Position numbers and translations under genes: made by a program. Below the pieces are notes generated by a model that was given only the letters and a program-made list of their open reading frames with translations, was not told the DNA's origin and made no database searches. 34,866 nt of DNA from an uncultured Propionibacteriaceae bacterium (GTDB taxonomy: Bacteria; Actinomycetota; Actinomycetes; Propionibacteriales; Propionibacteriaceae): assembly GCA_945911015.1 (NCBI GenBank), contig CAMDZW010000037.1, positions 1-34,866 on the forward strand. Reading direction: 5' to 3'. Below are positions 32,535 to 34,866 of the stretch, piece after piece (positions within the stretch are counted from its first letter, which is position 1; every line of letters begins with the position of its first letter).

Positions 32535-32691
32535 GAATGTTCCTTTACGGGTGTCGCGACCCCGTTCTCGGGGCGCTCTGATCAGGGAGACGGCAGGAGC
32601 CGTCGGACTCACCAGGAGTCAGGATTTGCGGCGGGCGAGCAGCACTGACCGGATCGGATGGTGCTCCGCGAAGTGGCTCAGGGGTGAGGGG
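32535..32691 (-). promoter_or_regulatory. Structured 5' leader between the leader peptide and the TcyP-like gene
   Basis: Three small hairpins follow one another: GACTC/GAGTC (32606-32620), GACGGC/GCCGTC (32589-32604) and CCCCG/CGGGG (32560-32573). The last lies about 25 bases before the symporter start, close to its ribosome site. Such a 157-base region after a Cys-rich leader ORF fits translation-coupled attenuation, but I could not compute alternative folds. Confidence 0.5.
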
Positions 32692-32772
32692 TCAGCGACA
32701 CAGGCAGGTGCTGACACGGACCAAGTCGACGTGCAGCCGCTGCCAGAACAGGATCGTTCGTGCGGTGCTCAC
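32692..32772 (-). CDS. Cysteine-type regulatory leader peptide upstream of the TcyP-like gene
   Basis: A 26-codon ORF from GTG 32772 to TGA ends HVDLVRVSTCLCR. This matches the actinobacterial leader peptides found upstream of sulfur-assimilation and thiol genes, which share a (R/L)HVDLxRVxxCLCR-type end. Ribosome stalling at the two Cys codons (TGC, TGT) when cysteinyl-tRNA is scarce would change folding of the following leader and raise expression of the transporter. TTCACT six bases before the GTG is only a weak match to the leaderless -10 pattern, and there is no Shine-Dalgarno sequence. It is shorter than usual gene-calling limits. The motif match is seen directly; the mechanism is inferred from known leaders. 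Confidence 0.75.
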   Translation of the reverse strand: MSTARTILFWQRLHVDLVRVSTCLCR

Positions 32773-32839
32773 GATGAGAGTGAACCATGACCCCTGTGGG
32801 CCTATTCCCGATGTTCAGCCAATGAGAATGTGATCTGCC

Positions 32840-34741
32840 TCACGCCAACTCGTTGGTGAGCCAACCGTCAGGGATGGCGAATGCCTCCACCAGGTCGGCG
32901 ACATGGGGGCGCAGCTGCGCACAGAGATCGGCGCGACGCCGTACGACATCTTTGGACTGTCCCGACGAGATCCGGCCATGCTCCAGGTACCAGGCGCGCT
33001 GCCGGAAGAGCAGATCATGGACGAACAGGTCACAGACCAGGTCGAGCACAGCGCGGGTGTCAGGATCATCGATGGGGTCGATCGCCTCGACCAAGGATTC
33101 GAGTGCGACCCGCTCCACATGGGCCTCGGCGGCGGCGAGCATGTGGTCCTGGCAGTTGTTGACCACGCGGGCCGCAACAATCGGATCATCCTTGGGAGCC
33201 GAGCGCATCCGCTGGGCGAGGGTGTCGACCAGATGGCGTTCACGGTCCTCAATGAGCAGCAGCTGGCCCCCTCGGTCGGCCAGTGGCGAATCCTCATGGG
33301 TACGGCTGCGGGCAATGAGTCGCTGCACCAGACCGGACCCTCCGACCCGTTCGATCACCGCGCCGGTCACCTGACGGGCGGCAAACATGGCCAGCCCCAC
33401 CGGTTCCAGATCGGCAACCTCGGTCTGGTAGCGGGTCAGCAGTGCTTTCGCGGTCAGCTGCAGCAAGACGGTGTTGTCGCCTTCGAAGGTGGTGAACACG
33501 TCGGTGTCGTTCTTCAGGGCAGCAAGGCGGTTCACCGACATGTACCCGGCCCCGCCGCAGGCTTCACGACACACTTGGAGGGTGTCGGTGGTGTGTCGGG
33601 TCTGTACGGCCTTGAGTCCGGCCGCACGTGCCTCGAGCTCGCGACGGTCATGGTCGGCGTCGGTCTCAGGGTCAGTGAGTCGGCGGCGTTCGATCCGGTC
33701 GAGATCGGCCACCAGATCGTTCTGGGCCGTGGCCAGGGCGATGCTGCGCACCAGCAGCGGGATGAGTTTCAGCTGGTGTGACTGGTAGTCCAGCAGCAGG
33801 AGTTCGTCATCGCCGGCCATCGGATTGGGGAACTGTCGCCGGTGCAGTGCATGGCCGATGGCCAGGCTCAGTCCGGAGCGGGCAGCCGCGCCACCGGCGC
33901 CACCCACCGAAATGCGGCCGCGGACCAAGGTGCCCAGCATGGTGAAGAAGCGTCGGTTCCTTGACTCGATCGGCGATTCGTAGGCGCCGGCCTCGGTGAT
34001 CGTGCCGTAGCGGTCGAGCAGGTTGGTGCGCGGCACCCGTACCTGATCAAAACTCAGCTGTCCGTTGTCGACCCCGGGCAGCCCCATCTTTGCGCCCGAG
34101 TCGCCGATCGTGATCCCGGGAAGGGCAGCCCCAGCCTCGTCACGGATCGGCACGAGCACGCAGTGGACGCCATGGTTGGTGCCATCGACCACGAGTTGGG
34201 CGAACACTGCGGCCAGTCGCCCGTCGCGGGCCGCGTTGCCGATGTATTCCTTGTGGGCATGAGGATGTGGGGTGTGGACGACGATCTCATCGCTCTCGGG
34301 ATCGTAGGTTGCGGTGGTCTCCAACGACTGCACATCGGAACCATGGTCAGCCTCGGTCATCGCAAAACATCCCAACAGCGAGCAGTCCAAAGCCTGGGGG
34401 AGGAACTCGCTGTGATGTCGGTCGGTGCCGAGATTGGCGATCACCCCGGCAAACAGGCCGAACTGGACCCCTGCCTTGACGAACAAGGACAGGTTCGCAT
34501 GGCCGAGCATCTCGGAGGCGATCACCAACTTGGCCGGTTCGGCCGGATCGAGCACACCGTGGGCCCCAATGGTCTCGGTCACCCGCAGCAGCTGGGCGGT
34601 GGTGATGCGGCGCTGCTCCTCCAGCGTGTTCTCCGGATCGAGGGGGGCCAACAGGTCCGGGTCGAGGTCGCGCCGCAGGTTTTGGCGCAGGCCGCCCCAA
34701 GGACCGTCGAGGAGCTCTCGGATGACATCGACATCAACCAT
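32840..34741 (-). CDS. Acyl-CoA oxidase-like acyl-CoA dehydrogenase family flavoprotein
   Basis: The 633-residue length, larger than the ~380 of simple acyl-CoA dehydrogenases, and the extra C-terminal helical domain (~450-630) match acyl-CoA oxidases and long acyl-CoA dehydrogenases. FAD- and substrate-contact motifs are visible: CFAMTEADHGSDVQSLETTATYD (126 onward, first part CFAMTEADHGSD), KEYIGNAARDG (164-174), CREACGGAGYMSVNR (391-405) and the catalytic base Glu420 in TTFEGDNTVLLQ. It would introduce the trans-2 double bond in fatty or branched acyl-CoA. By sequence alone I cannot say whether oxygen or ETF is the acceptor. TACAGT lies six bases before the ATG, so the gene may be leaderless. 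Confidence 0.85.
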   Translation of the reverse strand: MVDVDVIRELLDGPWGGLRQNLRRDLDPDLLAPLDPENTLEEQRRITTAQLLRVTETIGAHGVLDPAEPAKLVIASEMLGHANLSLFVKAGVQFGLFAGVIANLGTDRHHSEFLPQALDCSLLGCFAMTEADHGSDVQSLETTATYDPESDEIVVHTPHPHAHKEYIGNAARDGRLAAVFAQLVVDGTNHGVHCVLVPIRDEAGAALPGITIGDSGAKMGLPGVDNGQLSFDQVRVPRTNLLDRYGTITEAGAYESPIESRNRRFFTMLGTLVRGRISVGGAGGAAARSGLSLAIGHALHRRQFPNPMAGDDELLLLDYQSHQLKLIPLLVRSIALATAQNDLVADLDRIERRRLTDPETDADHDRRELEARAAGLKAVQTRHTTDTLQVCREACGGAGYMSVNRLAALKNDTDVFTTFEGDNTVLLQLTAKALLTRYQTEVADLEPVGLAMFAARQVTGAVIERVGGSGLVQRLIARSRTHEDSPLADRGGQLLLIEDRERHLVDTLAQRMRSAPKDDPIVAARVVNNCQDHMLAAAEAHVERVALESLVEAIDPIDDPDTRAVLDLVCDLFVHDLLFRQRAWYLEHGRISSGQSKDVVRRRADLCAQLRPHVADLVEAFAIPDGWLTNELA

Positions 34742-34747
34742 GCCCCC

Positions 34748-34753
34748 ACTGTA
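34748..34753 (-). promoter_or_regulatory. Candidate leaderless -10 element of the acyl-CoA oxidase-like gene
   Basis: The minus strand reads TACAGT, six bases (GGGGGC), then ATG at 34741. The G-run is too near the ATG for normal Shine-Dalgarno spacing. Confidence 0.35.
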
Positions 34754-34767
34754 GCCAGCGGATCAGC

Positions 34768-34818
34768 TCAGCAGGATCGGTTCAGCAGGGCGGTGATCGT
34801 GGCGTCGTCGTAGGCAAA
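34768..34818 (-). CDS. C-terminal tail of an unidentified minus-strand gene, cut at the AT-rich junction
   Basis: Read on the minus strand, the sequence ends AYDDATITALLNRSC followed by TGA (34768-34770), which has normal codon use for this genome. It lies 26 bases before the acyl-CoA oxidase-like gene. Beyond about 34815 the frame runs into AT-rich DNA and becomes Phe-Phe, so only about 15 residues are credible. No family can be assigned. Confidence 0.4.
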   Translation of the reverse strand, partial: FAYDDATITALLNRSC

Positions 34819-34866
34819 AAAACACTAGATAAAATATAACTAATGTGATATGATTTTATTTATGAA
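34815..34866. other. Abrupt AT-rich end of the window
   Basis: The last 52 bases contain nine G or C (about 17%) after 34.8 kb of high-GC sequence, beginning in a run of seven A. They contain TAAAATATAACTAA and ATTTTATTTATGAA. No gene can be read. This is either foreign DNA (element or phage edge) or a chimeric contig end. Confidence 0.7.

Noticed and set aside
31059..32648. 529-codon plus-strand open frame opposite the symporter gene
   Set aside because: It starts inside the terminator region and mirrors the symporter's hydrophobic codons as Gln, Asp and Arg runs.
32680..32790. A 36-codon alternative leader ORF starting at the minus-strand ATG at 32789 (MVHSHREHRTN)
   Set aside because: Although AGGGG precedes it, its C-terminus (SLTPHP) has no regulatory signature, whereas the overlapping frame ends in the characteristic CLCR.

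Overview
The window is high-GC DNA (roughly two thirds G+C by eye) with dense genes that overlap at ATGA/GTGA junctions, several apparently leaderless starts and an actinobacterial gene repertoire: PdxS/PdxT vitamin B6 synthesis, an MecA-N-type penicillin-binding lipoprotein, a MocR regulator, and a cysteine-type leader peptide ahead of a TcyP-like symporter. A Propionibacteriaceae-like actinobacterium is my best guess; no rRNA or other lineage marker is present to prove it. No tRNA, rRNA or CRISPR was seen.

Layout. (1) 1-4911, minus: pdxS, a four-helix membrane protein, a short Rossmann protein, pdxT, an HTH_42 protein and the start of pabB, most of them translationally coupled. AGTGG boxes like those bound by PdxR regulators lie in front of pdxS. 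(2) 4983-6618, minus: a secreted trypsin-fold protease and a small lipoprotein behind a near-consensus promoter, in DNA that looks less G+C-rich. (3) 6631-8812: a decayed patch with a transposase N-terminal remnant and a frameshifted sulfatase pseudogene, then an apparently intact SMP-30/gluconolactonase-like gene. (4) 9369-19894, minus: a nine-gene operon encoding a complete dipeptide/oligopeptide-type ABC importer followed by four enzymes. The first enzyme is an unusual fusion of a threonine-synthase-like PLP domain with an AstE/AspA/DoeB-like zinc deacylase; then come a DapA/NAL-like aldolase, a Gfo/Idh/MocA oxidoreductase and an SDR. A GntR/FCD regulator lies just upstream at 20074-20790. 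(5) 20969-24453, plus: a 913-residue FG-GAP protein without an export signal, between two Tat-signal ORFs whose bodies are missing. (6) 24484-30819, plus: a MocR regulator with Arg at the PLP-lysine position, GlsB/YeaQ-like and CsbD-like stress proteins, a class B penicillin-binding lipoprotein coupled to a DUF2809-like membrane protein, and an orphan LplA-type binding lipoprotein. (7) 31081-34770, minus: a TcyP-like cystine symporter behind a 26-codon leader peptide ending in CLCR, an acyl-CoA oxidase-like flavoprotein, and the tail of another gene. The last ~52 bases turn abruptly AT-rich.

How the genes work together. The most coherent new proposal is the 9.4-20.8 kb module: import of an N-acylated or peptide-like amino compound, deacylation and PLP-dependent elimination by one fused protein, aldol cleavage of a 2-oxo acid by the DapA-like enzyme, and redox finishing by the two dehydrogenases, all under FCD control. 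The substrate is unknown. Resemblance of the fusion's halves to EutB and EutE/DoeB of ectoine use is suggestive only. The clearest regulatory system is the cysteine-type leader before the cystine symporter.
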